From positions 33,941-97,940 of IMG/VR virus record IMGVR_UViG_3300032286_001304: a stretch of DNA of 64,000 nucleotides; one strand, 5' to 3'. Each line of letters begins with the position of its first letter. Within the stretch, counting starts at the first letter, position 1. The notes beneath the pieces are model-generated. The model was not told the origin of the DNA. It was given only the letters and a program-made list of their open reading frames with translations, and searched no databases. Source of the stretch: a virus. Positions 25,899 to 32,974 of this stretch are shown here, one piece after another. Made by a program: the position numbers and the translations under genes.

Positions 25899-26543
25899 TT
25901 AAAACCCAAATGCCTCCATAGTAAATTTAAATGGCTCGCCGGGAATTTCTTTAACTAATCGAAGCATTTCCGTAACAACATCTCTAGTTTCTTTTTGGGT
26001 ATCAGATTTTAATCGCAAATTACAAAGATGGATAAAAGCCTGAAAGCTACCTGTCCAAATAAAAGTTGTTTCTAAACATAATGGTAAAATCGCTCGGGCC
26101 TGCTCTTTTGCTACGCCATTTTCGCATAATTTAGCATAAGTTTTTTGTGCTAAATCTACTACCTTTTGCATTTCTGCTACAAGCTCCTTATTTAGTTCTT
26201 CTGGTAAATCGCCTCCGCTTCCCTGTTTACTATCTTTGGACTGATAACGAAGCTGAGTAGGAATGTCGTAACTATCAGAGAAATCTACATATCTTCCAGA
26301 GATAGAATTTTTTGCAACACCGACCTCATGCTTGAATATTTGACGTTCGCAAAAAATTGAGCATTTAATGCGAAATTGTAAGTGAGCATGGCGAAAGGGG
26401 GAGGTATGTCCATGATTAACGAGATATTTAAGAAGTTTTTCATCTTTTTTATCAAAAACCTCCTTATTTTTTCCGTAGCTGACACGGGCTACATTCGCAG
26501 CCATTAAATCGTCACCAAAATATCCTAATAATTCAATTTTCAT
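25899..26543 (-). CDS. thyX: Flavin-dependent thymidylate synthase
   Basis: This 214-residue ThyX would make dTMP from dUMP with methylene-tetrahydrofolate, FAD and NADPH, completing the route from dut and nrdAB. Family features are HGHTSPFRHAHLQFRIKCSI, the FAD/dUMP loop CERQIFKHEVGVAKNSISGRY (a relaxed form of RHR-x7-S), LPLCLETTFIWTGSFQAFIH and LRLKSDTQKETRDV (C-terminal Arg that binds dUMP). Length is typical. Its promoter has an unusual palindrome in the spacer and a 14-codon frame lies between promoter and gene. Confidence 0.95.
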   Translation of the reverse strand: MKIELLGYFGDDLMAANVARVSYGKNKEVFDKKDEKLLKYLVNHGHTSPFRHAHLQFRIKCSIFCERQIFKHEVGVAKNSISGRYVDFSDSYDIPTQLRYQSKDSKQGSGGDLPEELNKELVAEMQKVVDLAQKTYAKLCENGVAKEQARAILPLCLETTFIWTGSFQAFIHLCNLRLKSDTQKETRDVVTEMLRLVKEIPGEPFKFTMEAFGF

Positions 26544-26554
26544 TAATTTTAAAT

Positions 26555-26599
26555 TTATTTTTTAATATATTTAAAATCAGATATGACAACTACTTTCAT
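26555..26599 (-). CDS. Possible 14-codon leader peptide upstream of thyX
   Basis: An ATG lies 7 nt after the putative -10 and is followed by 13 more sense codons (MKVVVISDFKYIKK) and a stop 11 nt before thyX. Its position matches where other genes here begin relative to their promoters. It may be a leader peptide or simply chance in an AT-rich leader. Confidence 0.3.
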   Translation of the reverse strand: MKVVVISDFKYIKK

Positions 26600-26606
26600 A
26601 TACAGT

Positions 26607-26635
26607 TATGTACCTGATTAATCAGGTAAAATCAA
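26607..26635 (-). promoter_or_regulatory. Promoter of thyX with operator palindrome in the spacer
   Basis: Minus strand: -35 TTGATT (26630-26635), 17-nt spacer, -10 TACATA (26607-26612). A perfect 16-bp palindrome, ACCTGATTAATCAGGT (26612-26627), fills the spacer, which is where a repressor or MerR-like activator would bind. Confidence 0.5.
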
Positions 26636-27693
26636 GGATAAAGTTCAAAAACATTGGGTCGAACTGGAGTTTGACCCGATTCAAGCTCGTAGTCATATTG
26701 TGCCATAATTTCCATGTGTTTTTTGAAAGGCATCCGCTGTGGATTCCATCCAATCAGATTTTGTGCCTTTTTGCTACTACCAACCAGTTTCAAAACTTCA
26801 TTTGGGCGCTTGAGAGAATTGTCAATTTGAATATATTTTTTCCAGTCCAAATTAAAATACCCAAATGAATAATCAAGAAATTGCTCCCCATGATAACAAA
26901 CATCTGAACTTAAAACAACATCCTCTGGTTTGTCTAGTTGCAGTAGATTAAACATGCCTTCCACGCAAAAATCCGCATAAGTTTCATCTCGCCAATGGTC
27001 TATGTTACCGCAAATAATTTTATCCGTTTTGCCTAATGCAATTTTAGCCGCATAACTAGAGCACTTCCGGGCGAAAAACGATGGATGTCTATATATATTA
27101 CTATGATTGAAAGTGAATGCTGTTACGCAAAACATACCATAAGTTTGCCGGAAATACTTAACCCAATTATAGGCAAGATTTTTTGCAATCGAGTATGGGG
27201 AGCGAAATTCTAGGGGGGAATCCTCATTGAAGGGGCAGTTTCGGGGATCGCCGCCAAACATTTCACTAGTAGACGCTTGAAAAAATTTAACCTTTGGACA
27301 AAATTCGTAGCAAGAATCTAAGAGATAAAACACCGATACACCCGTGGCGAAAAGAGTGTAAGTTTCGTTTTTGAAGGAATCTCCTACATGACTTTGGGCC
27401 GCAAGGGAATATAGTTCGTCAGGTTCGCCGTAATTTTTGACAATTTCCCTAATCCCATTACGAACAGAAGAAGCGTCCGTAATATCCATGAATTGGAAGG
27501 ATAGTTTTGATTGGGGGTATTTTGATAAATCTACAGAAAATAGGGAGGAAATTTCCTCTATAATTTGCTTAGTGTTCCTGCGATATGTAAGAATCACATG
27601 ATAATTTTTTGATAGCAGTAGGTGGGTGATGGTTTTTGAATCCATTCCGGTCCCCGTTACCACTGCTAACTTAGATTTATTTTGAATATTCAT
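26632..27693 (-). CDS. gmd: GDP-mannose 4,6-dehydratase-like enzyme
   Basis: This 353-residue extended SDR should convert GDP-mannose (or a GDP-heptose) to the 4-keto-6-deoxy sugar. GMD blocks are SLAAQSHVGDSF (96-107), the Ser/Thr region QASTSEMFGG (139-148), SPYSIAKNLAYNWVKYFRQT (Tyr167-x3-Lys171), FNHSNIYRHPSFFARK, and GNIDHWRDETYADF. The NADP loop is VTGTGMDSKTI (12-22), a variant of TGxxGxDG. Base composition is visibly richer in GC than its neighbours. It would supply the substrate for the ColD-like enzyme at 38359. GDP-heptose dehydratases are in the same family, so the true substrate is open. Confidence 0.87.
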   Translation of the reverse strand: MNIQNKSKLAVVTGTGMDSKTITHLLLSKNYHVILTYRRNTKQIIEEISSLFSVDLSKYPQSKLSFQFMDITDASSVRNGIREIVKNYGEPDELYSLAAQSHVGDSFKNETYTLFATGVSVFYLLDSCYEFCPKVKFFQASTSEMFGGDPRNCPFNEDSPLEFRSPYSIAKNLAYNWVKYFRQTYGMFCVTAFTFNHSNIYRHPSFFARKCSSYAAKIALGKTDKIICGNIDHWRDETYADFCVEGMFNLLQLDKPEDVVLSSDVCYHGEQFLDYSFGYFNLDWKKYIQIDNSLKRPNEVLKLVGSSKKAQNLIGWNPQRMPFKKHMEIMAQYDYELESGQTPVRPNVFELYP

Positions 27694-27695
27694 GA

Positions 27696-28961
27696 TTAAT
27701 TTTTAAATTCTTTCTTTTTTAATGTCCACCCATTATACTCTTTTATCTGGTCCCTTATCAAGAGAAAAAGTTTTTTCTTCGGAATTAGCCCAATCATAAA
27801 TTTCCATAGCTCGCTGGGGCTTTCGGCAGAAATCTCTTCGTTAGTATTTATATTTAAAAGAGATATATAACTATATTGTTTTCTTGGATGACTTTTTAAA
27901 ACGCTTATTAAATCAAATCTTTTATGATTTTTTAGTCGCCCATTAACGATTCTTCTAATTGATGGATCGCCCATCTCAAGTATAAATTGAGATAAATTTG
28001 TTATAGTTATTTCTATTTTATTTTTCTTGTCATATAAAACATATACTCCACATGGTTTTGTTTTATTCTTTAAACAAACAATATCCTCGTCCGTGATACT
28101 CGCGAGTCTCCACCCTTTTCGCTCTACAGCCTTACCCCGTATCAAAAAAGTTACATCTTCGCGCAATAATGGAGGATGAAGGCGAGCAAACTCCGTTGAA
28201 CTTCCTCCATATTTGTAAATTTTGCCATCTGGTCCCTTTAGCTCCATATCTTTTAGCTCTTGGCGCTTAAACCATTTTGAAATATCCATACCTTCTTTGA
28301 TATAATCACCACATGGAGTATTTGTCTTAAATCCATTAATCATTGCAGATAAATAATCTGGATTTAATTTTTTTTCTAAGGCGAATTCAGATATGTTTTT
28401 AAAATAAATAACTTCTTTTGTTTTATAATTAATTAATTTATATTCTTTGTTTGGATTTTTAATTAATTCTAACGGAGTTCCCTTTAGCGCGAAACCCTGA
28501 GATGAAATATTTTGTTTAGAAATAACAACTTTTAGACTTGGGTAAGACAACCCTCTTTCTTTGCAAAAATCTTTTAGATGGAAAATAATATATTCTTTTC
28601 CTTTGTAATCAACAAGATGATGCTCTTGGGATACTGACTCGGATAATTTTCTTTTTGAAATCTCCGAAAACTCAGGAGAATCTCCACCAGTTGTAAAATT
28701 ATAGCCATTGGGAACAAAAGTGTTATGTTTTGCTATATGAAATTTTTCTAATCTTTTCAGTTCTTCTTTTGATTGTACATTTGACTCAAGCAGTTCAACT
28801 TTAAAGTTTTTAGGACCGTATAAATTAACGGCATTTGACAGATATTGATTATGATGCTTTCTATACCAATTTCCATGATACCTTTCTCTTATATTTTTCT
28901 TTATACTCAAACCGATATAAGAATGTCCATTTATTTTGTTGGTAATTTTATAGATAATCAT
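27696..28961 (-). CDS. GIY-YIG endonuclease with a five-fold C-terminal repeat array
   Basis: This protein is about 421 residues from the ATG at 28961, chosen because MIIYKITNKINGHSYIGLS aligns with the start of the other GIY-YIG protein; an ATG at 29030 would add an unrelated 23 residues. Residues 1-95 are the nuclease, ending NGYNFTTGGDSP. A short NUMOD3-like stretch (SEISKRKLSESV) follows. Then come five repeats of about 45-65 residues, each a beta-hairpin plus a helix resembling intron-encoded nuclease repeats: DYKGKEYIIFHLKDFCKERG, NYKTKEVIYFKNISEFALEK, GPDGKIYKYGGSSTEFARLH, YDKKNKIEITITNLSQFILE, INTNEEISAESPSELWKFMI. It is probably selfish, inserted between gmd and a small gene. Confidence 0.88.
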   Translation of the reverse strand: MIIYKITNKINGHSYIGLSIKKNIRERYHGNWYRKHHNQYLSNAVNLYGPKNFKVELLESNVQSKEELKRLEKFHIAKHNTFVPNGYNFTTGGDSPEFSEISKRKLSESVSQEHHLVDYKGKEYIIFHLKDFCKERGLSYPSLKVVISKQNISSQGFALKGTPLELIKNPNKEYKLINYKTKEVIYFKNISEFALEKKLNPDYLSAMINGFKTNTPCGDYIKEGMDISKWFKRQELKDMELKGPDGKIYKYGGSSTEFARLHPPLLREDVTFLIRGKAVERKGWRLASITDEDIVCLKNKTKPCGVYVLYDKKNKIEITITNLSQFILEMGDPSIRRIVNGRLKNHKRFDLISVLKSHPRKQYSYISLLNINTNEEISAESPSELWKFMIGLIPKKKLFLLIRDQIKEYNGWTLKKKEFKN

Positions 28962-29035
28962 TGTTCGCCCTTTATCAAAATTACACCTGAGACGAACACT
29001 TTTATACACAAAAAGAATCCATATATACACTTAAA

Positions 29036-29290
29036 TCAAGTTAATTCCTGTTTATCCACCCATTCTTTTAAGCACTTTAATCCACAGAAATCCCATGCGT
29101 TAGGGCGTTGTAATTCCGCAAACCAAGTTCCCCTCGGAGTTCTTGTTAAATGATACCAGCCACCTTTAAAACTGCCGCCAATTAAGGTTTCGGCATGATC
29201 GCAAGTTTCTTTACCGCAATTATCACAGTTTAAAGTTGTTATTTGAACGAAAGTTTCGACTGTCTTTTTTAAGGTATTAACGTGTTTCAT
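29036..29290 (-). CDS. Small putative zinc-binding protein, 84 aa
   Basis: Cysteine pairs CDNCG (22-26) and CGLKC (about 69-73) could hold one zinc as in a treble-clef or zinc-ribbon fold; between them lies HLTRTPRGTWFAELQ. It overlaps the downstream end of the GMP-reductase-like gene by 4 nt. The function is unknown. Confidence 0.7.
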   Translation of the reverse strand: MKHVNTLKKTVETFVQITTLNCDNCGKETCDHAETLIGGSFKGGWYHLTRTPRGTWFAELQRPNAWDFCGLKCLKEWVDKQELT

Positions 29291-30216
29291 ACTTTTAATT
29301 CAAATGTTCCATTTCCAATAAATTTCGTTAAGCTATCATATCCCGAATAAGAGACGGCGCTTGATATACCTCCCCATAAATCATTCACCAACTCCTCAAG
29401 GGAAAAAATTTCTTGCTCTACGGATAAAACTTTGCCCTCGGAATGTCTTTTAACTTCCCCCTTCTGTTTTATTTGTTGATACTTGCTGGCCCCACCCCAA
29501 AACTTAAATTCTCCATCAATTATATTTTGAGCCTCTTTTGCATTCTTCCAATAGCCTCCTAACATCACGTAATCGGCCCCAGCCCCAAAAGCCTTGGCCG
29601 CATCTCCGGGAGAACGAACGCCGCCATCAGCACAAATTATCTGATCATCGGCATATCGCCCCTCTCGACACTCAATAATCTCGGTTATTTGCCCACGGTT
29701 TACGCCAGTCATTTTAGAGGTATCGCACCCGCTGCCAGAAGCTATGCCTATGCGGCAAAATACATCCCGATAAAGATTTAATCCTTTGGAAGTATGAATG
29801 TTACCTACCATTACGATATAACCTTTATGTAAAAGTTCATTTGTGAATCGAACCACATTATCTAAGTATCCGTTCGCAACATCAACTAAAACATGATTGT
29901 GTTGAAGTTTTTTAACTCTATCCCAGTCATTTAACCCAACGGAAACCCAGCATCTATCAACACGACTATATCGAGAGCGAATTTCATTAAGAATATCCAA
30001 TTGTGATTCTACCGTATCAAATCTATGAAGACAAATAGTTAATCCAAGTCGATAAGCTTCTAATGCAAATGTTTTGCCAATAATGGCTGACATTGGAGAA
30101 ATTATAAAACGATTTAGCTCTCGCGGAACATCTTCGCGAGATTTTACTGTATATTGCGGTTGAGCAATAAGGTTTACGTCGTCATAATAAATTGATTTTG
30201 AATTTAATATTTTCAT
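29287..30216 (-). CDS. guaC: GMP reductase / IMP dehydrogenase family enzyme
   Basis: This TIM-barrel enzyme is about 309 residues from the ATG at 30216; the nine extra residues from an ATG at 30243 are not family-like. Family blocks are YYDDVNLI, SREDVPRE, RFIISPMSAI, VDVANGY, GNIHTSKG, the active-site loop RIGIASGSGCDTSKMTGVNR (catalytic Cys), IICADGGVRSPGDAAKAFGA, and a flap FWGGASKYQQ. There is no CBS insert. VNRGQITEIIEC after the loop is closer to GMP reductase, which makes IMP from GMP, than to IMPDH. It fits the nucleotide-salvage theme but the direction of the reaction cannot be proven by eye. Confidence 0.85.
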   Translation of the reverse strand: MKILNSKSIYYDDVNLIAQPQYTVKSREDVPRELNRFIISPMSAIIGKTFALEAYRLGLTICLHRFDTVESQLDILNEIRSRYSRVDRCWVSVGLNDWDRVKKLQHNHVLVDVANGYLDNVVRFTNELLHKGYIVMVGNIHTSKGLNLYRDVFCRIGIASGSGCDTSKMTGVNRGQITEIIECREGRYADDQIICADGGVRSPGDAAKAFGAGADYVMLGGYWKNAKEAQNIIDGEFKFWGGASKYQQIKQKGEVKRHSEGKVLSVEQEIFSLEELVNDLWGGISSAVSYSGYDSLTKFIGNGTFELKV

Positions 30217-30249
30217 GTATAAATAGCCTGATTTTCCGTGCAATAGAGA

Positions 30250-30564
30250 TTAAGTATGAATAAAAAATATATTAATATAGATAGAATTGTTAATTTGGTC
30301 ACTGACTTGGTTCCTGACTTGGAACTGGACTTTATCCCAGACTTGTTTCCAGACTTGCTCACTGACTTGGCTATGGACTTTATCCCAGACTTGGTCCCTG
30401 ACTTGGATCCAGACTTGGTCCACGACTTTATCCCAGACTTGGTCACGGACTTGATTCCTGACTTGGTCATGGACTTGGATCCTGACTTGGTCCCTGATTT
30501 GGTTCCAGACTTGGTCACTGACTTGGTCACTGACTTGGAGCTCGACTTTATTTTGTAAGTTCAT
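30250..30564 (-). CDS. QV-repeat ORF 6 (last of array), 104 aa
   Basis: This is the last and longest member of the array. It begins MNLQNKVELQV and runs through about 23 four-residue units [D/N]QVx (DQVW, NQVR, DQVH and variants), then ends in a unique tail NNSIYINIFFIHT. Its ATG overlaps the end of ORF 5 by 17 nt. Another frame of the same DNA encodes TKSG repeats, but the conserved MNL-start and NELxK-stop pairs across the array favour the QV frame. Confidence 0.5.
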   Translation of the reverse strand: MNLQNKVELQVSDQVSDQVWNQIRDQVRIQVHDQVRNQVRDQVWDKVVDQVWIQVRDQVWDKVHSQVSEQVWKQVWDKVQFQVRNQVSDQINNSIYINIFFIHT

Positions 30565-30757
30565 TTTGAATTGGAATCCCGACTTGGTCATAGACTTGGT
30601 CCCTGACTTGGTTATAGACTTGGTTCCTGACTTGGACCCTGACTTGGTTATAGACTTGGTTCCAGACTTGGTTATCGACTTGGTTCCAAACTTGGTTCCA
30701 GACTTGGATCTTGACTTGGTCCCTGACGTGTTTCCTGACTTTATTTTCTAAGTTCAT
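30548..30757 (-). CDS. QV-repeat ORF 5, 69 aa
   Basis: It starts MNLENKVRKHV, then about 14 units of [D/N]QVx, ending VGIPIQNELTK. It overlaps ORF 4 upstream and ORF 6 downstream by 17 nt each, the fixed junction of the array. Confidence 0.5.
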   Translation of the reverse strand: MNLENKVRKHVRDQVKIQVWNQVWNQVDNQVWNQVYNQVRVQVRNQVYNQVRDQVYDQVGIPIQNELTK

Positions 30758-30848
30758 TGCGGATTTGGTTCCTGACTTGGTCCCTGACTTGCTCATTGAC
30801 TTGGAACATGACTTGGCCTTGGTCGCGTACTTTATTTTTCAAGTTCAT
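30741..30848 (-). CDS. QV-repeat ORF 4, 35 aa
   Basis: This is the shortest member: MNLKNKVRDQGQVMFQV, then NEQVRDQVRNQIRNELRK. It keeps the conserved start and end of its neighbours and the same 17-nt overlaps, although only about seven units remain. Conservation of the junctions in so short a frame is strong evidence that the start/stop overlaps are selected or copied as a unit. Confidence 0.45.
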   Translation of the reverse strand: MNLKNKVRDQGQVMFQVNEQVRDQVRNQIRNELRK

Positions 30849-31053
30849 TGTGGATTTTATCCCAGACTTGGTTCCTGACTTGGTCCCAAACTTGGTTCCT
30901 GACTTGGCTCAAGACTTGGTCATAGACTTGTTTCCGGACTTGGTCCCTGACTTGGTCATGGACTTGGTCATGGACTTGGTCATGGACTTGGTCATGGACT
31001 TGGTCATGGACTTGGTCATGGACTTGGAGCTCGACTTTATTTCGTAAGTTCAT
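30832..31053 (-). CDS. QV-repeat ORF 3, 73 aa
   Basis: It starts MNLRNKVELQV and contains six identical consecutive DQVH units encoded by identical 12-mers (plus strand about 30950-31025), a recent tandem expansion. It ends QVWDKIHNELEK. The 17-nt overlaps with ORFs 2 and 4 are present. Confidence 0.5.
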   Translation of the reverse strand: MNLRNKVELQVHDQVHDQVHDQVHDQVHDQVHDQVRDQVRKQVYDQVLSQVRNQVWDQVRNQVWDKIHNELEK

Positions 31054-31186
31054 TGCGGATAGGATTCCTGACTTGGTTATAGACTTGGTTCCTGACTTGG
31101 TTCCAGACTTGGTTATCGACTTGGTTCCAGACTTGGATACAGACTTGGTCATAGACTTGGTTCAAGACTTTATTTCGTAAGTTCAT
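31037..31186 (-). CDS. QV-repeat ORF 2, 49 aa
   Basis: It starts MNLRNKVLNQVYDQV and ends QVRNPIRNELTK, with about nine units between. Its end is nearly identical to that of ORF 1 over the last dozen codons, showing duplication of whole blocks as well as of single units. Confidence 0.5.
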   Translation of the reverse strand: MNLRNKVLNQVYDQVCIQVWNQVDNQVWNQVRNQVYNQVRNPIRNELTK

Positions 31187-31361
31187 TGCGGATAGGATTC
31201 CTGATTTGGCTATGGACTTGTTTCCAGACTTGGTTCCTGACTTGGCTCCAGACTTGGCTCCAGACTTGGTTACTGACTTGGCTATGGACTTGTTTCCAGA
31301 CTTGGATACTGACTTGGTCACTGACTTGGAGCTCGACTTTATTTTGAAAAATGTTCTTCAT
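31170..31361 (-). CDS. QV-repeat ORF 1 (first of array), 63 aa
   Basis: It starts MKNIFQNKVELQVSDQV; the variant MKNI replaces MNL because its 5' end abuts the terminator of the DUF6745-like gene. The ATG lies only 2 nt beyond the terminator U-tract, and I see neither a ribosome-binding site nor a promoter. It ends QIRNPIRNELTK. Confidence 0.45.
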   Translation of the reverse strand: MKNIFQNKVELQVSDQVSIQVWKQVHSQVSNQVWSQVWSQVRNQVWKQVHSQIRNPIRNELTK

Positions 31362-31363
31362 AT

Positions 31364-31390
31364 AAAAAGGGAGACCGATAATGGTCTCCC
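31364..31390 (-). terminator. Rho-independent terminator between DUF6745-like gene and repeat array
   Basis: On the minus strand the perfect 8-bp hairpin GGGAGACC-attatc-GGTCTCCC is followed by a U-tract, 7 nt after the stop codon of the DUF6745-like gene. Transcription of the repeat array from that gene would need read-through. Confidence 0.8.
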
Positions 31391-31396
31391 CTTGAG

Positions 31397-32293
31397 TTAA
31401 GCAATGGCTACAATTTTCATTTCCTTACCACCAAATCGCTCCTTAATTGCATCCTTCAGAGTTCGGCAAGTGGGAGATACAGCCTCAACGTGCCAGATAC
31501 CAGTGGTCTGATTCTTCATCTTGAGATAAGGCTGATATTCGAGACCTTCAAAGAGCACCGCCATATCCCAGAGTTCATATTCCGACTTCCACCACCAAGG
31601 CTGTTCTTCTTGGTCATAGTTCTCGTAGGAATCAATCTTCTTGCCGAGGTCGAGCATTCGTTCTACGCCATATTTGCGAACGAACTCAGCCTTTACGTCC
31701 GCATTGGTTTCCTTCTTGAAGAAGTCCATTGAAAGTTCCTCAGCAGGAGTCATCACCAGATATTCTGGAACAGTGACTCCGTTCAGCGAATAGAATCCCC
31801 AGCCTTCATATTCGAGAGCCATACCATTCTCGCAATGAAGACGACCACGAGCATCAGTGATAATCTTTTTTGGTTTCTTGGTCACAACACAAATATCGTC
31901 AAGGGGATAAATCAATCCCAGTTTTGCCGTATCAGACCAAGCCTTAAACTTTTCCTGAAGCTCAGGATTCACTTTTACAATTCCCTCAGTGAAGAAGAAA
32001 TCATAGAACGCAAAGATATGAGCCGAGAATGAACCATCCTGATAAGGAAATACAAACGATTCATCAGAATTAGTATGTTTCTGTATGAAAGCCCAAGCCT
32101 CTTTTGGATTATCCTTAACCACGACCGGAGTAGGATTGACCTTCAGAATAAGTTTCTGATAGTTGTGAATGATCTCAGTGGTCTCGGCAAGACCCAACGA
32201 TACCGTATCCTTACCAATTGCAACCCACTTGGCGGTATAATCCGCCATGCGAGCTTCCTGTTCGGGAGTCAGTTTTTCAAGCTTGTTTGACAT
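31397..32293 (-). CDS. DUF6745-like protein lacking the usual QV repeats
   Basis: The 298 residues start LTPEQEARMADYTAKWVAIG and continue with HIFAFYDFFFTEGI, LIYPLDDICVVTKKPKKI, GRLHCENGMALEYEGWGFYS, LNGVTVPEYLVMTPAEELSM, ETNADVKAEFVRKYGVERML and a C-terminal SPTCRTLKDAIKERFG. This order matches my recollection of the DUF6745 family of bacteria. In those proteins many QVRDQVW-type repeats lie between the N-terminal helix and the FYDFF segment. Here that place holds only about 35 ordinary residues, while the QV repeats form the separate ORF array just downstream. GC content is clearly higher than in surrounding phage genes, suggesting recent acquisition. Function is unknown. Confidence 0.72.
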   Translation of the reverse strand: MSNKLEKLTPEQEARMADYTAKWVAIGKDTVSLGLAETTEIIHNYQKLILKVNPTPVVVKDNPKEAWAFIQKHTNSDESFVFPYQDGSFSAHIFAFYDFFFTEGIVKVNPELQEKFKAWSDTAKLGLIYPLDDICVVTKKPKKIITDARGRLHCENGMALEYEGWGFYSLNGVTVPEYLVMTPAEELSMDFFKKETNADVKAEFVRKYGVERMLDLGKKIDSYENYDQEEQPWWWKSEYELWDMAVLFEGLEYQPYLKMKNQTTGIWHVEAVSPTCRTLKDAIKERFGGKEMKIVAIA

Positions 32294-32311
32294 AATAAAA
32301 GAAGTTAAAGG

Positions 32312-32644
32312 TTAGTCACGAACTTTATTCATACGAGCAGTAAAGGGGTCATACTCCTGCTGGAATCCAAATTCATAAGTGCCAGGAGGAAGAACGATGG
32401 CATCATGCCGTTCGGTCAGGACACAGCGAATTTGAGTCTCAACAGTAGACTCCATGTATTTGGTTTCGCCGTCCTGATAGAAATCCACACCATCAAGAAC
32501 ATCAACAACGTGATGATTGCCGGTAGTTTCCGAATCAGCAACGATGACATGAGTGCCTACATTGGTGAGTTTCTTGGCAGACTTTGGAAGAGCAGAGAGA
32601 AACACGGTGCATTCGCCGTGGAGAATTACTTCATTAGTTTTCAT
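32312..32644 (-). CDS. DUF6745-associated small protein (SETTGNHH type)
   Basis: This 110-residue beta-rich protein has ILHGECTVFLSALPKSAKKL, VADSETTGNHHVVDV (adjacent His), ERHDAIVLPPGTYEFGFQQE and an end YDPFTARMNKVRD. Small proteins with an S-E-x-T-G-x-H-H motif, a LPxGxY turn and an xQREY end frequently lie next to DUF6745 genes, so this is probably the partner in a two-gene module. The HH motif may bind metal. It shares the high GC content of its neighbour. Confidence 0.65.
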   Translation of the reverse strand: MKTNEVILHGECTVFLSALPKSAKKLTNVGTHVIVADSETTGNHHVVDVLDGVDFYQDGETKYMESTVETQIRCVLTERHDAIVLPPGTYEFGFQQEYDPFTARMNKVRD

Positions 32645-32692
32645 TTTTTTTATTTTACTGAATCTTTAATAAGCTGATTATTGCTAATCATA

Positions 32693-32968
32693 TTAGTAAT
32701 CAAATACAAATCCATCTGGAAAGTCAAGCTGATCTTTTAATTTTTCCTTAAAAAGTGCATCATCTGGAAATCCATCATAATCATCGCCAATTTTTTCAGA
32801 GTAAACATAGGAAGATGGGATATATTCATCCTTTTGAACAAACCCCCATTTTAAATTTCCCCATCTGTAACGCAAATAAATCTCATTACCGCATTCCGTC
32901 AAAGCAGACAATTGATATGGAGCCGCCCCGCCTGATTCTGTAATTTCTTTAATTTTTACCTTGTCCAT
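32693..32968 (-). CDS. Hypothetical protein, 91 aa
   Basis: Not recognised. It is an acidic beta-rich protein (MDKVKIKEITESGGAAPYQL..., YRWGNLKWGFVQKDEYIPSS). I chose the ATG at 32968 because it lies 6 nt after the predicted -10; an ATG 15 nt upstream would be inside the promoter. Confidence 0.65.
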   Translation of the reverse strand: MDKVKIKEITESGGAAPYQLSALTECGNEIYLRYRWGNLKWGFVQKDEYIPSSYVYSEKIGDDYDGFPDDALFKEKLKDQLDFPDGFVFDY

Positions 32969-32974
32969 TAGACT

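Larger units (their letters stand above)
30250..31361 (-). repeat. Tandem 12-bp repeat array encoding six overlapping QV-repeat ORFs
   Basis: Roughly 80-90 copies of a 12-bp unit (plus strand NNNGACTTGGTC with variants) fill 1.1 kb. On the minus strand they encode [D/N]-Q-V-x repeats. The array is divided into six blocks by a conserved junction (minus strand ATGAACTTACGAAATAA and close variants) in which a start codon of one ORF and the stop codon of the previous one overlap by exactly 17 nt. Several other frames, including plus-strand DLVP-type frames, also stay open because the unit lacks stops. The block lies directly downstream of a DUF6745-like gene and its terminator. GC content is well above the phage average. 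Confidence 0.9.

Noticed and set aside
30213-31321. Minus-strand TKSG-repeat frames over the same array
   Set aside because: Open for the same reason. The internal MNL start codons and regular 17-nt overlaps belong to the QV frame, which also matches repeats recalled from DUF6745 proteins.
30250-31361. CRISPR array
   Set aside because: The repeat is a contiguous 12-bp tandem without spacers and there are no cas genes; it is coding-type repeat DNA.
31364-31390. Hairpin as promoter operator for the repeat array
   Set aside because: The perfect stem followed by a U-tract in the direction of the DUF6745-like gene is a standard terminator; I see no -35/-10 pair for the array.
30256-31400. Long plus-strand open frames encoding DLVPDL-type repeats
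   Set aside because: They arise because the 12-bp unit has no stop codon in several frames. They lack conserved starts and ends, whereas the minus-strand QV frame has the repeated MNL start and NELxK stop.
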